Below, piece by piece: positions 1 through 7,775 of a DNA stretch of 44,144 nucleotides (its first letter is position 1; each line of letters begins with the position of its first letter). This DNA comes from Phycisphaeraceae bacterium. Lineage in GTDB: Bacteria > Planctomycetota > Phycisphaerae > Phycisphaerales > UBA1924. The stretch spans positions 1 to 44,144 of the forward strand of contig JAJTGZ010000029.1 in the NCBI GenBank assembly GCA_021299385.1. Reading direction: 5' to 3'. The notes under the pieces were generated by a model, which had not been told where the DNA came from, made no database searches, and saw nothing but the letters and a program-made list of their open reading frames with translations. The translations under genes were made by a program, and so were the position numbers.

Positions 1-107
1 ACCCCCTGAGCGGCCAGCCCGTCTCCGTCGCGCCGCTGACGTGGAGCCACGCGACGATCGTCATCGCGATCCGCGAATACCTGGCGAAACTGGCGGTGTT
101 GAAGTGA
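1..107 (+). CDS. C-terminal end of a GH15-family glycoside hydrolase (glucoamylase-like), partial
   Basis: This is the open 5' edge of the window. Reading from base 3, the frame gives 34 residues and ends at TGA 105-107. The segment APLTWSHATIVIAIREYL resembles the last helix of bacterial GH15 glucoamylases and glucodextranases, where a 'PLTWSHA' motif precedes the final helix of the (alpha/alpha)6 barrel. The family hydrolyses alpha-1,4 or alpha-1,6 glucan or trehalose ends, but the catalytic glutamates lie outside the window, so the substrate cannot be judged. A heptamer array (GCGATGA) starts on the stop codon itself. The call rests on one short motif. Confidence 0.6.
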   Translation, partial: PLSGQPVSVAPLTWSHATIVIAIREYLAKLAVLK

Positions 108-159
108 TGAGCGATGAGCGACGAGCGATGAGCGATGAGCGATGAGTGGTCAGTGGTGC
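104..159 (+). repeat. Tandem heptamer array GCGATGA, about 6-8 units
   Basis: Consecutive 7-base units in exact register: GTGATGA, GCGATGA, GCGACGA, then GCGATGA three times, then the degenerate GTGGTCA and GTGGTGC. The first unit contains the stop codon of the upstream GH15 fragment. A related array of GCGACGA/GTGACGA lies 12 bases after the manC stop at 43974-44001. In both places the order is stop codon, heptamer array, G-rich hairpin element. Confidence 0.85.
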
Positions 160-191
160 GTTGATGCCGACTGCTGGTGTCTCTTGTATCA

Positions 192-229
192 AACCCCTCC
201 CCCGAGGGGAGGGGCAGGGGTGGGGTTGG
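192..229 (-). repeat. 3'-end hairpin/G-quadruplex repeat, copy 1
   Basis: Short-loop member of the dispersed family. CCCCTCCCC and GGGGAGGGG can pair around a CGA loop. The 3' arm continues as GGGGAGGGGCAGGGGTGGGG, which has four G4 tracts. It lies 85 bases after the GH15 stop and is in the same orientation relative to that gene as the other copies are to theirs. The downstream gene at 445 ends toward this element on the other strand. Confidence 0.85.
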
Positions 230-444
230 CCGCTTCGCTCGCTGACAATTTTTCGGAGATACGCAAACGTAATCCGTGTGCGCATCCCCGTGCGGCTGTG
301 ATCAAAAGTGGATATGCACCACGATGGCCCAGGAGCCACTCGGCAGGTTCGGGCATACATCTGGAGCCTCCCGGATCTGCACGCCCCGGCGGGGCTGTAA
401 ACGTCGCCGGGGGGATGAGCGCAATGGGGTGGAGATCGCCGCGG
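230..444. other. Intergenic spacer with no gene recognised
   Basis: Between the repeat and the stop of the coiled-coil protein gene. It holds a small GC hairpin near 381-393 (GCCCC, GGC, GGGGC) without a T-run on either strand. The long ORFs overlapping it run through the repeat and into the neighbouring gene in shadow frames. No credible start, signal peptide or domain was seen. Confidence 0.5.
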
Positions 445-2292
445 TTACTTTTTCTCGGCCGGCTTCCCTTCCGGCTTCTGGGCCGGCTTAGCCGGGGCTG
501 GGTCGGCTGGTTTTTCTTCCCCTTTGACCTTAGCCGCAAGTCGGCCGAAGTAGCGTTTGATCGGGTCTTGCAGTTCACGCGGGACCTGGTTGGCCTCGAG
601 GGCTTCGGTCGCCTGCTGGGCGGCGGCCTCGGTCATCTCGATCATCTGCGCTCGGCTCTCACCTTTGACCTGCTCGCCCTGGACGAGCATCGTGCCGATC
701 ATCGGGCCTTGCCCGAGCGGGGAACGGCTCTTGCGCTTTTCCCATCGCTCGACGTCCTCGGCCTCGCCGACGCCGCTGCCGTTGCCGGCGATTGCCGCGC
801 CGGTGCGCACGCCGTTTGGTGAGTTGTTGCCCCCCTGGCCGAACTGCCCGGAGTTCCCGTCGCCTGGTGAGTTTCCATCGCCCATGCCGGGGTTGTTGCA
901 CTGGCCCATGCCCTCGCTCATCTGCTTCATCTGCGATTGCGATTCGCTCATTGCGGCTTCGAGGGCTTGCATGTCGGCCTGTGCCATTTCCATCTGGCTC
1001 ATGGCGTTGGCCATCTCTTGCATGGCCTGGGCCTGCTGCTGTGCGCTCTGGCCGTCTTTGGACTGACCGGGCTTTTGGCCGTCCATGGCGCTGGCCATGT
1101 TCTGGCAGGCCTGGGCCATGGCCTGCATGGTCTGGCTGGCGTTTTCCTGCGCCTGAGCGGCGTTCTGCATTTCTTGTTTTTGCTCTTGGGTCAGGCCGGC
1201 TTTTTGTTCCATCGCTTTTTTGAGAGCCTCGGGGCTGCTGGCGAGTTTGGGGTCCAGGCCGTTCTTGGCGAGTTGGTCTTCGAGTTTCTTTTTGTCCTGG
1301 GCGATCTGGCTGAGCTGCTTGGCCATATTCTCCAGCTGCTTCTGGGCCTGCTGCATGGCCTTGTCGTCCATCTTGCCCGCGGCCATCTGCTTGGACATGT
1401 TCTCGAGGGCGGCCTGCGCGGCGGCGAGGTTCCCCTGGGCGAGCTGCTTGCCAAACTCCTCGAGCGGGCCGGGGGTAGCGCGGATTTGTTTCATTTTGTC
1501 GGCCATGGCCGAGGCGGTCTGGATGCGCTGGCCGAGCTTCATCTGCTCGATTTTCTGCTGCATTGTGCCGAGTTGTTTCATGGCGGCGCGGCGGATTTCT
1601 TCGGGGGTCGTCGGCTTGGGGAGGTCTTCTTTTTTGTCCCCGAGGTCGGCGGTGTTCTCGCCGAGTTTTTTCATGGCCTCTTCGAGTTTGCTCTCGGCCT
1701 TTTTGGTCGCTTCTTTGGCCTCATGTGCGACGGCGGCGACTTCCTCTTTCTTTTGCTCTTGTGCTTGGGCTTGGGACTCCTTGCCGAGCAGGTCCATCTT
1801 CGGCATCGCGACCCAGGCGATGAGCATGACGAGCGCGGCGACGCCCGGTGCGTACCAGCGATCCGGAGCGCGGACGGGTAGTGCAGCACTCAGGCGCACG
1901 CCCCGTGCCGAGCGCGTGGCGGACTCTAGGATGTTGACGCTCCACCCCTGTGCCGGGGTGGTGTTGTCGCGTGCGGCGCGGACGTGCAGGGCGGTCGAGA
2001 GCGCTTCTTTCAGCCCCGCGGCTTCATCGAGTTGGCGAGCGACGGCGTCGCGCTTGGGGGCAGTCAAGATGGCCCAGAGCAGTGAGGCGAGTAGGACCGC
2101 GCCGCCAGCCACGCCGGCGATCTTGCCCCAGAGGTTCAGTGTCGGCAGAGGGGCGAGGCCCAGGCGTGCGACGAGGAGGTAGAGCGTTGCCCCGGCGATG
2201 GCGGCGGTCAGGAGCAGGACGAACCGGCTGAGCCAGCGTGTGAAGAAGAGCCGACGGGCTGCACCGGTCAGGACGTGGTCGATGGGGTTCAT
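445..2292 (-). CDS. DUF4175-like membrane protein with a long coiled coil
   Basis: A 615-residue protein. Residues about 20-45, 54-77 and 150-166 are hydrophobic and likely membrane-spanning. Between them the segment LDEAAGLKEALSTALHVRA is typical of the N-terminal part of large planctomycete and proteobacterial DUF4175-type proteins. Residues about 170-490 are rich in Ala, Gln, Lys, Glu and Met and should form a long coiled coil. The tail is Gly/Asn-rich and then Lys/Pro-rich. The start is supported by GGAG nine bases upstream. In planctomycetes such proteins usually sit with MoxR ATPase, DUF58 and BatA-like genes. Here a DUF58 gene is about 12 kb away and no MoxR gene is in the window. The exact role is unknown; a structural or chaperone-like membrane role is a guess. 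Confidence 0.75.
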   Translation of the reverse strand: MNPIDHVLTGAARRLFFTRWLSRFVLLLTAAIAGATLYLLVARLGLAPLPTLNLWGKIAGVAGGAVLLASLLWAILTAPKRDAVARQLDEAAGLKEALSTALHVRAARDNTTPAQGWSVNILESATRSARGVRLSAALPVRAPDRWYAPGVAALVMLIAWVAMPKMDLLGKESQAQAQEQKKEEVAAVAHEAKEATKKAESKLEEAMKKLGENTADLGDKKEDLPKPTTPEEIRRAAMKQLGTMQQKIEQMKLGQRIQTASAMADKMKQIRATPGPLEEFGKQLAQGNLAAAQAALENMSKQMAAGKMDDKAMQQAQKQLENMAKQLSQIAQDKKKLEDQLAKNGLDPKLASSPEALKKAMEQKAGLTQEQKQEMQNAAQAQENASQTMQAMAQACQNMASAMDGQKPGQSKDGQSAQQQAQAMQEMANAMSQMEMAQADMQALEAAMSESQSQMKQMSEGMGQCNNPGMGDGNSPGDGNSGQFGQGGNNSPNGVRTGAAIAGNGSGVGEAEDVERWEKRKSRSPLGQGPMIGTMLVQGEQVKGESRAQMIEMTEAAAQQATEALEANQVPRELQDPIKRYFGRLAAKVKGEEKPADPAPAKPAQKPEGKPAEKK

Positions 2293-2460
2293 CGTGTGGC
2301 TCCAGCGGGTCGGTTGGCCGGGGGCGTGGGGTGCTGTGGCTTCTATCTATAGTAGTATCTTCGGCACGGTAGCCGGGGGTGTTTGGGTGTATGCCGGTTT
2401 GGGGTTGTAATCGATGGTCGGCGCGGGGTTGCGGGGTGTTTGTGCGGGCAAGTGAGGGAT

Positions 2461-2802
2461 ATGGACGGCAAGCGTTTCAACAAGGTGTCCAAAGCACTCA
2501 GCGAGCCGCAGCGGTTTGCGCTCTTGGTGCGGATCGGGCGGCAGCCGGAGGTTGCGTGCATGGCGCTGGTTGAGGAGTTCCCGATCACGCAGGCAACGAT
2601 CAGCCACCACCTCAAGGAGTTGGCCGAGGCGGGGCTGGTGGTGTGCAGGCGCGAGGGCAAGTGCTGCTACTTTGCGTTTAACGCGCAGGCTATAGTGCAG
2701 TACCAGGCGGAGCTTGCCCGGCGGTTGCCGGTGCGTGCTGTCAAAGCCGTGAAATCTGCGACAACGCGCGGGCGTTCGAGGAAGAAGGAGTTGCAAACAT
2801 GA
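2461..2802 (+). CDS. ArsR-family winged-helix transcriptional regulator
   Basis: A 113-residue protein from the ATG preceded by GTGAGGG. An in-frame ATG 78 bases upstream has no such site and would add a non-homologous tail. The segment ALSEPQRFALLVRIG is followed by a recognition helix region ITQATISHHLKELAEAGL and the wing VVCRREGKCCYFAFN, the ArsR layout. Typical metal-sensing cysteine pairs in the alpha3 helix are absent; the cysteines are scattered (a CC pair in the wing). The stop overlaps the start of the alcohol dehydrogenase gene by four bases (ATGA), so the two are translationally coupled. The regulator probably controls its own operon. The ligand is unknown. Confidence 0.9.
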   Translation: MDGKRFNKVSKALSEPQRFALLVRIGRQPEVACMALVEEFPITQATISHHLKELAEAGLVVCRREGKCCYFAFNAQAIVQYQAELARRLPVRAVKAVKSATTRGRSRKKELQT

Positions 2803-3809
2803 TCCATGCACTGGCAGCAAAGACACCCAAGGGGGCCTTGGAGCGGTTTGACTATGACCCCGGCACGCTGGGCGATGACCAGGTGGAAGTTGCCATCAGC
2901 CACTGCGGCATCTGCCACTCTGATTTGTCGATGCTCGACAACGAGTGGGGGATGACCAAGTACCCCCTGGTGCCCGGGCACGAGGGGATCGGCACAATCT
3001 CGGCGGTGGGCAAGAACGTCAAAGCCCGGCGGGTCGGCGAGAAGGTCGGCGTCGGTTGGTTCAGCGGCAGTTGCCTCTCATGCCTGTCGTGCATGAGCGG
3101 GGACCAGAACCTGTGCGCAACCGCGGAGGGGACGATCGTGGGCCGGCACGGTGCGTTTGCTGATCGGGTGCGGTGCCAGTGGGCGTGGGCGACGCCGTTG
3201 CCGGCGGGGATTGATGAGGCGAAGGCGGGGCCGTTGTTCTGCGGGGGGATCACGGTTTTCAACCCGATTGTGCAGCTGGGGATATCGCCGTTGGCGCGTG
3301 TGGGTGTGGTTGGGATCGGTGGGCTTGGGCACTTGGCGTTGCAGTTCTTGAACCATTGGGGGTGTGAGGTGTATGCGTTTACCAGCTCGCCGGGGAAGGC
3401 GAAGGAGGCCAAGGCGCTGGGGGCGCACGAGGCGGTGGATTCGACGAGCGACGCCGGGCTTGCGGGTGTGAAGGGCCGGCTGGATTTTATTTTGATTACG
3501 GCGAATGTTGACCTGAACTGGCAGGCGTATATCGACGCGCTGGCACCGAAGGGGAAGTTGCACTTTGTCGGCGCGGTGCTCAACCCGGTGCCGGTGGCGG
3601 TGTTTCCGCTCTTGGTGGGGCAGAAGTCGGTCTCGGCGTCGCCGCTGGGCAGCCCTGCGACGGCGTCGCGGATGCTGGAGTTCTGCGCCCGGCACAAGAT
3701 CGAGGCGATCGCCGAGGGTTTCAAGATGAGCGAGGCCAATAAGGCTGTCGCCCACCTGCGCTCGGGCAAGGCGCGGTACCGGGTGGTGCTGAGCAACGAC
3801 CTGGGGTGA
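2799..3809 (+). CDS. Zinc-dependent NAD(P) alcohol dehydrogenase, CAD/YahK-like
   Basis: A 336-residue medium-chain dehydrogenase/reductase. Catalytic zinc ligands are visible as C36 in SHCGICHSDL and H61-E62 in PGHEGIG, with a later Cys in the GPLFCGG segment. The structural zinc site is C92, C95, C98 and C106. The nucleotide-binding Rossmann motif is GIGGLGHLALQF. This pattern fits the cinnamyl-alcohol dehydrogenase/YahK branch, which reduces aldehydes or oxidises primary alcohols in the cytoplasm. The gene starts inside the stop codon of the ArsR gene with a good site (AAGGAG), indicating a two-gene operon. The natural substrate is not evident. Confidence 0.92.
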   Translation: MIHALAAKTPKGALERFDYDPGTLGDDQVEVAISHCGICHSDLSMLDNEWGMTKYPLVPGHEGIGTISAVGKNVKARRVGEKVGVGWFSGSCLSCLSCMSGDQNLCATAEGTIVGRHGAFADRVRCQWAWATPLPAGIDEAKAGPLFCGGITVFNPIVQLGISPLARVGVVGIGGLGHLALQFLNHWGCEVYAFTSSPGKAKEAKALGAHEAVDSTSDAGLAGVKGRLDFILITANVDLNWQAYIDALAPKGKLHFVGAVLNPVPVAVFPLLVGQKSVSASPLGSPATASRMLEFCARHKIEAIAEGFKMSEANKAVAHLRSGKARYRVVLSNDLG

Positions 3810-3811
3810 GG

Positions 3812-4042
3812 TCAGGCGAGAACGTCGATGCCGCCGGGCTGGAGGGCTTGGGCTTGGAACTGGGCCTGTGATTGGGCGATCGCCTTGGCCTGGGTGCTGG
3901 TGGCTTGCTGGAGCATCTGGGCGATCTGCGCGCCTTGGGTCTGGTCGTTTTTGAGGATGATGCTCGCGGCCTTCATGGCCGCCTGCTGGCCGATGCGGGC
4001 CTGCTGCATGGAGAGGATCGAGTTGACCATGCCCATATCCAC
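3812..4042 (-). CDS. Small YjfB-like putative motility protein
   Basis: A 76-residue protein rich in Gln, Ala and Met. The pattern fits the YjfB family of short proteins annotated as putative motility proteins: a short N-terminus, an SMQQARIGQQAAMKAA helix, an MLQQ segment in the middle and an end of the type PGGIDVLA. The first codon is GTG at 4040-4042. ATG at 4034-4036 is an alternative and has the better upstream GGTGG. It converges on the alcohol dehydrogenase gene with two bases between the stops. No flagellar gene is present nearby, so the motility link rests only on the family name. Confidence 0.7.
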   Translation of the reverse strand: MDMGMVNSILSMQQARIGQQAAMKAASIILKNDQTQGAQIAQMLQQATSTQAKAIAQSQAQFQAQALQPGGIDVLA

Positions 4043-4187
4043 CGGAAATCTATCGGCTTGGCGAGGGTGCGGGTGTAGCCGGCTGGGGCGGGGGTGCGTG
4101 GGTTAGAGGACCGATCGGGAACCGAACGGAAGATGGTGGCGTATGGGCGTGTCGGCGTGGGGATAGCCTGGATATCTCCGCGTATAG

Positions 4188-4216
4188 TTGACCTGTGCCT
4201 GGTGGTTTGCTACAAA
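4188..4216 (+). promoter_or_regulatory. Possible sigma-70-type promoter for the lipoprotein gene at 4252
   Basis: TTGACC at 4188-4193 and TACAAA at 4211-4216 are separated by 17 bases. Transcription would begin about 30 bases before the AGGAG ribosome site of the next gene. The -10 match is only fair (four of six), so this is tentative. Confidence 0.35.
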
Positions 4217-4251
4217 CCCGGCCCCGGAGTGGGTTTGCCAAGGAGTTTGCG

Positions 4252-4563
4252 ATGGGTGTTGCGTCAAAGAATGTTGTTTTTGGGAGCGTTGCGGCCGGCT
4301 TTTCTGGGCGTGCGTGCGTGCTGCTGGCCGGGGTTGGTGTTGCGGGCGTGCTGGTGGCGGGTGGTTGTTCGAGCAACCCTGAGCACCAGGATGTGATCGC
4401 GGACCCGTCGCCGCTGGTGATGACCGAGTCGCTCACGGGCGATGGGGTGCTGAACCAGACGACGGCAACGATCGACGAGAACTGGCGTCTGTTCAACTCT
4501 GACTGGGCTCGTTTCTGGTTGATGGACCGCCCCAGCCGGCTGACGCCCGCGCCGGTGCGGTGA
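4252..4563 (+). CDS. Small lipoprotein, function unknown
   Basis: A 103-residue protein whose ATG lies six bases after a perfect AGGAG. A longer frame from 4195 has no such site. An N-terminal hydrophobic stretch (ACVLLAGVGVAGVLVAGGC) ends in a lipobox-like VAGGC, so the mature protein should be lipid-anchored. The short mature part is mostly polar, with an aromatic segment DENWRLFNSDWARFWLMDRP near the C-terminus. I do not recognise a named domain. A strong intrinsic terminator follows 32 bases after the stop, and a promoter-like sequence precedes the gene, so it appears to be a single-gene transcript. Confidence 0.75.
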   Translation: MGVASKNVVFGSVAAGFSGRACVLLAGVGVAGVLVAGGCSSNPEHQDVIADPSPLVMTESLTGDGVLNQTTATIDENWRLFNSDWARFWLMDRPSRLTPAPVR

Positions 4564-4595
4564 GCGATTGTTGATCGGTATTGCCTGTGTATCGC

Positions 4596-4622
4596 ACGGC
4601 CCGCTTTGGCGGGCCGTTTTGT
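4596..4622 (+). terminator. Intrinsic terminator of the lipoprotein gene
   Basis: A nine-base perfect stem, ACGGCCCGC with GCGGGCCGT, has a four-base TTTG loop and is followed by TTTTGTT. It is a textbook Rho-independent terminator 32 bases after the stop at 4563. Confidence 0.9.
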
Positions 4623-4673
4623 TCTTTGGGTGTGGGTGCCGCGCCTATTCCGGCGGGGGGAGGCTTGAGAACT

Positions 4674-4853
4674 TGGTGGTGCAGGCTTCAACCCACACGG
4701 CAAGAGGAGTTCACCACTGAGGCACCGAGGCACAGAGAAGAGAGATACTGGGGTTGTGTAGAAAGACAAAACCCAAGCGTCTGTCTTTCTCGGTGCCTCT
4801 GCGGCTCTGTGGTCAAATCTGAATTCTTTGCAGGCTGGAAGCTTGCACTATCG
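4674..4853 (-). repeat. Period-9 inverted-array element, copy A
   Basis: The left arm near 4710-4745 reads in nine-base steps such as CACCGAGGC and ACAGAGAAG. The right arm near 4786-4817 is its inverse (TTTCTCGGT, GCCTCTGCG, GCTCTGTGG). Outer flanks are also inverted: GTGCAGGCTTCAACC at the left and GGCTGGAAGCTTGCAC at the right. Related copies lie at 10676-10824 and 12573-12737. It sits beside a hairpin/G-quadruplex pair at the 3' end of mscL. Confidence 0.8.
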
Positions 4854-4859
4854 GGAGCG

Positions 4860-4895
4860 AACCCCACCCCTGCCCCTCCCCTCGGGGGAGGGGTT
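4860..4895 (+). repeat. 3'-end hairpin/G-quadruplex repeat, copy 2
   Basis: Short-loop copy, nearly identical to those at 21262 and 25064. It lies 3' of mscL, which reads leftward into it. A decayed long-loop relative at about 4904-4937 (core AAGACGTTCTGGG) lies between it and the mscL stop, so this site holds a tandem pair. Confidence 0.88.
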
Positions 4896-4903
4896 CAGAA
4901 TAA

Positions 4904-4937
4904 AACCTCTCCTGTCAAGACGTTCTGGGTGAAGGGA
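4904..4937 (+). repeat. Degenerate long-loop member of the hairpin repeat family
   Basis: CCTCTCCTGTCAAGACGTTC followed by TGGGTGAAGGG resembles the long-loop members at 11979, 12737, 21158 and 22351, which carry an inner CCAGAACGTTCTGG-type palindrome. It abuts the mscL stop codon at 4938-4940. Confidence 0.6.
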
Positions 4938-5354
4938 TCAGCCTTGTTTGCGTGCGAGCAGGTCGCGGATTTCTGTCAGGAGGACTTCTTCGCGTGTGGG
5001 CGCGGGGGGCGTGGCGGGGGGTTGGGCGTCGAAGCGTCGGCGGGCTTCGTTGAAGAGTTTGATGACCAGGAAGAGGACAAAGGCCATGATGAGGAAGTTG
5101 ATTAGGACGGTGATGAAACTGCCGTAGTTGAGGAAGATGTCCTCTGAGCCGGCAATTTCTTTGTCTTTGGACCGGAGCAGGATGCTGGCATCGGCGAAGT
5201 TGACCTTTCCGGCGAGGCCGACGACGGGCATGACGAGGTCTTTGATCAGGGAGGTAACGATCCCCCCGAATGCCCCGCCGATGATGACGCCGACGGCCAG
5301 GTCGAGGACGTTTCCTTTGAGTGCAAACTCTTTGAACTCTTTGACGATGCCCAT
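4938..5354 (-). CDS. mscL: Large-conductance mechanosensitive channel MscL
   Basis: A 138-residue protein of the usual MscL length. The N-terminal amphipathic helix and first transmembrane segment are recognisable ([20 protein letters not shown]), followed by the TM1 end [10 protein letters not shown] periplasmic loop and a second transmembrane segment ([19 protein letters not shown]) follow, then a cytoplasmic helix ending in [15 protein letters not shown]. The channel opens under membrane tension to release solutes during osmotic downshock. The ATG is preceded by AGGAG with good spacing. The gene ends into a cluster of intergenic repeats. Confidence 0.97.
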   Translation of the reverse strand: MGIVKEFKEFALKGNVLDLAVGVIIGGAFGGIVTSLIKDLVMPVVGLAGKVNFADASILLRSKDKEIAGSEDIFLNYGSFITVLINFLIMAFVLFLVIKLFNEARRRFDAQPPATPPAPTREEVLLTEIRDLLARKQG

Positions 5355-5460
5355 GGGCGACTCCTGTTTGTGCGTGCGATGCGGGTAAAGCCCTTGCGGG
5401 CAATTGGGGTGAGAGTAGTGTGGGTGGGCGCTGGCGGGCGGTGTGCGCCGCGCGGCGGGT

Positions 5461-5949
5461 TCAGGCGGCGCGGAGGCCGCCGCTGCCGGCTCGGCGGGCG
5501 AGGGTGATGAGCACCCGGCGGAGGCCCTCGTCTTGGATCAGTTCCAGCGCCTCGCGGAGGGAGGACCAGCGGCGTTGGCGTTTGTGGTCTTCGGGCCAGA
5601 CCTTGGCGAGCTCATCGATCCAGACGGGCAGGACGGGGACGGCGTCGTGCCGGGCGTTGTTGTGGGCGTCGGCACGGGCGTAGAGCCAGGTGCCCAGGGT
5701 TTGGCCCATGATCCACCCGTGTACGCCGGCTTCTTCCCAGGCCTCTTGCAGGGCGGCGGCTTCGGGGGATTGGCCTTCTTCGACGGTGCCCTTAGGGATG
5801 ATCCATGCCCCGCGGGCGGAGGTGATGAGCAGGATGCGCAGGACGCCCTGGGTGTCGATGCGGAAGCAGGCGCAGCCGACCTTGGTCTGCCGGCGTTGCC
5901 TGTTGGCCCGGTCCCGGCTGTCGAGGTGGTCGCGTCCGTGCAGGTGCAT
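5461..5949 (-). CDS. Nudix hydrolase
   Basis: A 162-residue protein. The Nudix box is at about residues 54-76: [20 protein letters not shown] then WEEAGV. Two positions differ from the strict consensus, with Gln for the first Glu and Gln for Arg before the REUXEE core, but the EExG metal-binding part is intact. The W-IPKG start, the GxxxGTWLYA strand and the later [12 protein letters not shown] segment resemble diphosphoinositol-polyphosphate/MutT-like Nudix proteins that cleave nucleoside diphosphates linked to another group. The substrate cannot be predicted. The ribosome site is weak. The gene is divergent from the TIGR03790 gene with 125 bases between them. Confidence 0.88.
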   Translation of the reverse strand: MHLHGRDHLDSRDRANRQRRQTKVGCACFRIDTQGVLRILLITSARGAWIIPKGTVEEGQSPEAAALQEAWEEAGVHGWIMGQTLGTWLYARADAHNNARHDAVPVLPVWIDELAKVWPEDHKRQRRWSSLREALELIQDEGLRRVLITLARRAGSGGLRAA

Positions 5950-6074
5950 GGTGTGTTATCGGCGAAAGTTGGGGTTGGGTCAACATTTCTGGCCCGGTGT
6001 GCGTAAAAACAGACCCCGGCTTGCATTGCGGGCGAGCATGGGGTAGATTGCAGGTGGTTGGAGGCCCGAGGTAG

Positions 6075-7688
6075 ATGTTGGTCATGCGTGTACCCCACTT
6101 GATGGCAGCGGTGGTTTTGGTGGCCGGGTTGGCCGGGGGTGCGTGCGCGCAGTTGCAGCAATCACAGGTGCTGGTGGTGTATGACAGCACGTCTGCGGAC
6201 TCTTTGGCCGTGGCGGAGTATTACGCCGGGTCTGCGAAGGTTGCTGGGGGTGTGGGGGGTTTGGTGGGTGCGAGGCCTGGGGTCGGGGTTGTTGATCTGG
6301 CGGGCTTGACGGCGACGAGGGTGTTGACGCCGGATGTTACATGGGGGCAGTTTGTGGCCGGGGTTCGCAATCCTCTGCGTGCGTGGCTGAACAGCAACGA
6401 TCGGCGCGGGCGGGTTCGGTGCATCGTGCTGACCAAGGGTTTGGCGCACAGGATTTTGGACACGGACAACCCGAATGTTGGCGAGGACTTCAGCGGCCCG
6501 GGGCCTGGGGTGGTTACGGAGTTGAGTGCCGGGGACAGCACGTATTCGTCGGTGGATTCGGAGTTGACGCTTTTGCAGCAGAACGTGGAGGCGGGTGAGA
6601 ACGGGGGTGGTGGTGATTCGTTATCTGATGGGATGATCATCAACCCGTACTTTGGGTCGTCGGTGCCGTTTGGGGCGTTTTCGACGGCGAGCCGGAAGGT
6701 TGCGCGGGCGTTTGTGAACCCTGTGTCGGGGTTCCCGCGCGGGCTGTTGTGGCAGTCTTCGGCGTTGACGGCGGGGGATATGTATTTGGTAACGAGGCTG
6801 GATGGGGCGAGCGTGCAGGCCGTGCGGGGGTTGATCGACCGTGCGCAGGTGGGGATCGTGGATACGAGCTCGGCGGTGTTTGTGCTCGACGAGTCGCGTT
6901 CGAACGGCGTTGCGGATGGTGGGCCGAACAACGAGCTGGACAACCAGGACTTTGCGACGTCGCCTACGCCGTTGTGGCGGAACGATGACTACGAGAGTGC
7001 GCGGGATGCGTTGGTGGCCGATGGTCGGTTTGCGCCCGTTGGTGTGCGGTATGACAGCGGGCCGTTCCCGAGCAACTATTTTTTCGGGCCGCGGGTTGAC
7101 CCTGGCGTGGTGCTGCCGAGGATTTCGGTGCCGATTACGGTGCTGGCAAGCGAGGGTGCGAACTCCGATGGGACGCCCGGTGGGCTGGCGCGAGCGCAGT
7201 TGCCGGATTCGTTTCTTTGGGGGCCGATGGGTTTTTACAGCACGATCGAGTCGTTCAATGGGCGCGACTTTGGGGGCAAGGGTGTGTTGTTCTCGCACTC
7301 GCAGGTAGCAGGTGCGGTGGGTGCGGGGTGCACGTTTGCAGTGGGGAACTGCTGGGAGCCGTTCGCGCCGACGATCGCGCACAACGAGGTGTTTATCCGG
7401 CGGTTTTATCTGGGGAACATGAGCTTTGCGGAGGCGGCGTGGGCGTCGCTGCCGGCGTTGAGCTGGCAGCAGGTGGTGGTGGGAGACCCGCTGGCGCGGG
7501 TGGTGCGTTCGGGCGAGTCGGTCGATGCGGGGGACGCGGGTGTGAACATCGACGACATGTACCAGTGGGAGTGGCAGCCAGTGGACATCAACCGCGACGG
7601 GCAGGCGAACGGGACGGACCGGAGGTTGATCGAGAGCTCGATGAGGCCCGGGGCGGGTGTTTTGGATATGGTCGGCGTGCAGCGTTAG
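6075..7688 (+). CDS. TIGR03790-family secreted protein
   Basis: A 537-residue protein with a signal peptide (MAAVVLVAGLAGGACAQ, cleavage near ACAQ). Features matching the TIGR03790 family include an N-terminal strand VLVVYDSTSADSLAVAEYYA, the segment RCIVLTKGLAHRI, a central NPYFGSS segment and a C-terminal AWASLPALSWQQVVVGDPL. The C-terminus carries a dockerin-like calcium loop, VDINRDGQANGTDRRLIE. TIGR03790 proteins occur mainly in planctomycetes and related bacteria and have no established function. The start may be ATG 6075 or ATG 6084; GAGG lies just upstream of both. A weak promoter-like pair, TTGCAT and TAGATT with 17 bases between, is at 6021-6049. Confidence 0.9.
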   Translation: MLVMRVPHLMAAVVLVAGLAGGACAQLQQSQVLVVYDSTSADSLAVAEYYAGSAKVAGGVGGLVGARPGVGVVDLAGLTATRVLTPDVTWGQFVAGVRNPLRAWLNSNDRRGRVRCIVLTKGLAHRILDTDNPNVGEDFSGPGPGVVTELSAGDSTYSSVDSELTLLQQNVEAGENGGGGDSLSDGMIINPYFGSSVPFGAFSTASRKVARAFVNPVSGFPRGLLWQSSALTAGDMYLVTRLDGASVQAVRGLIDRAQVGIVDTSSAVFVLDESRSNGVADGGPNNELDNQDFATSPTPLWRNDDYESARDALVADGRFAPVGVRYDSGPFPSNYFFGPRVDPGVVLPRISVPITVLASEGANSDGTPGGLARAQLPDSFLWGPMGFYSTIESFNGRDFGGKGVLFSHSQVAGAVGAGCTFAVGNCWEPFAPTIAHNEVFIRRFYLGNMSFAEAAWASLPALSWQQVVVGDPLARVVRSGESVDAGDAGVNIDDMYQWEWQPVDINRDGQANGTDRRLIESSMRPGAGVLDMVGVQR

Positions 7689-7775
7689 AGGGGGGATATG
7701 ATCGGGGGTTGGTTGCTGGCTTTGGTGCCGGGTGTGTTCGCCCGGCTGGGGCTGGCCTTTTATGGGGAGCATCGC

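Noticed and set aside
937-1881. Long rightward ORFs overlapping the coiled-coil protein gene (for example 937-1881 and 1220-2182)
   Set aside because: They are antisense shadows of a GC-rich repetitive coding region. They lack ribosome sites and recognisable domains.
4860-4895. The hairpin repeats as ordinary Rho-independent terminators
   Set aside because: In the gene-sense direction the stem is followed by CAGGGGTGGGGTT rather than a U-tract, and some sites (15018, 4596) have separate true terminators.
6021-6049. Firm promoter call upstream of the TIGR03790 gene
   Set aside because: TTGCAT and TAGATT match the consensus at only three and four of six positions, too weak to list as a separate feature.
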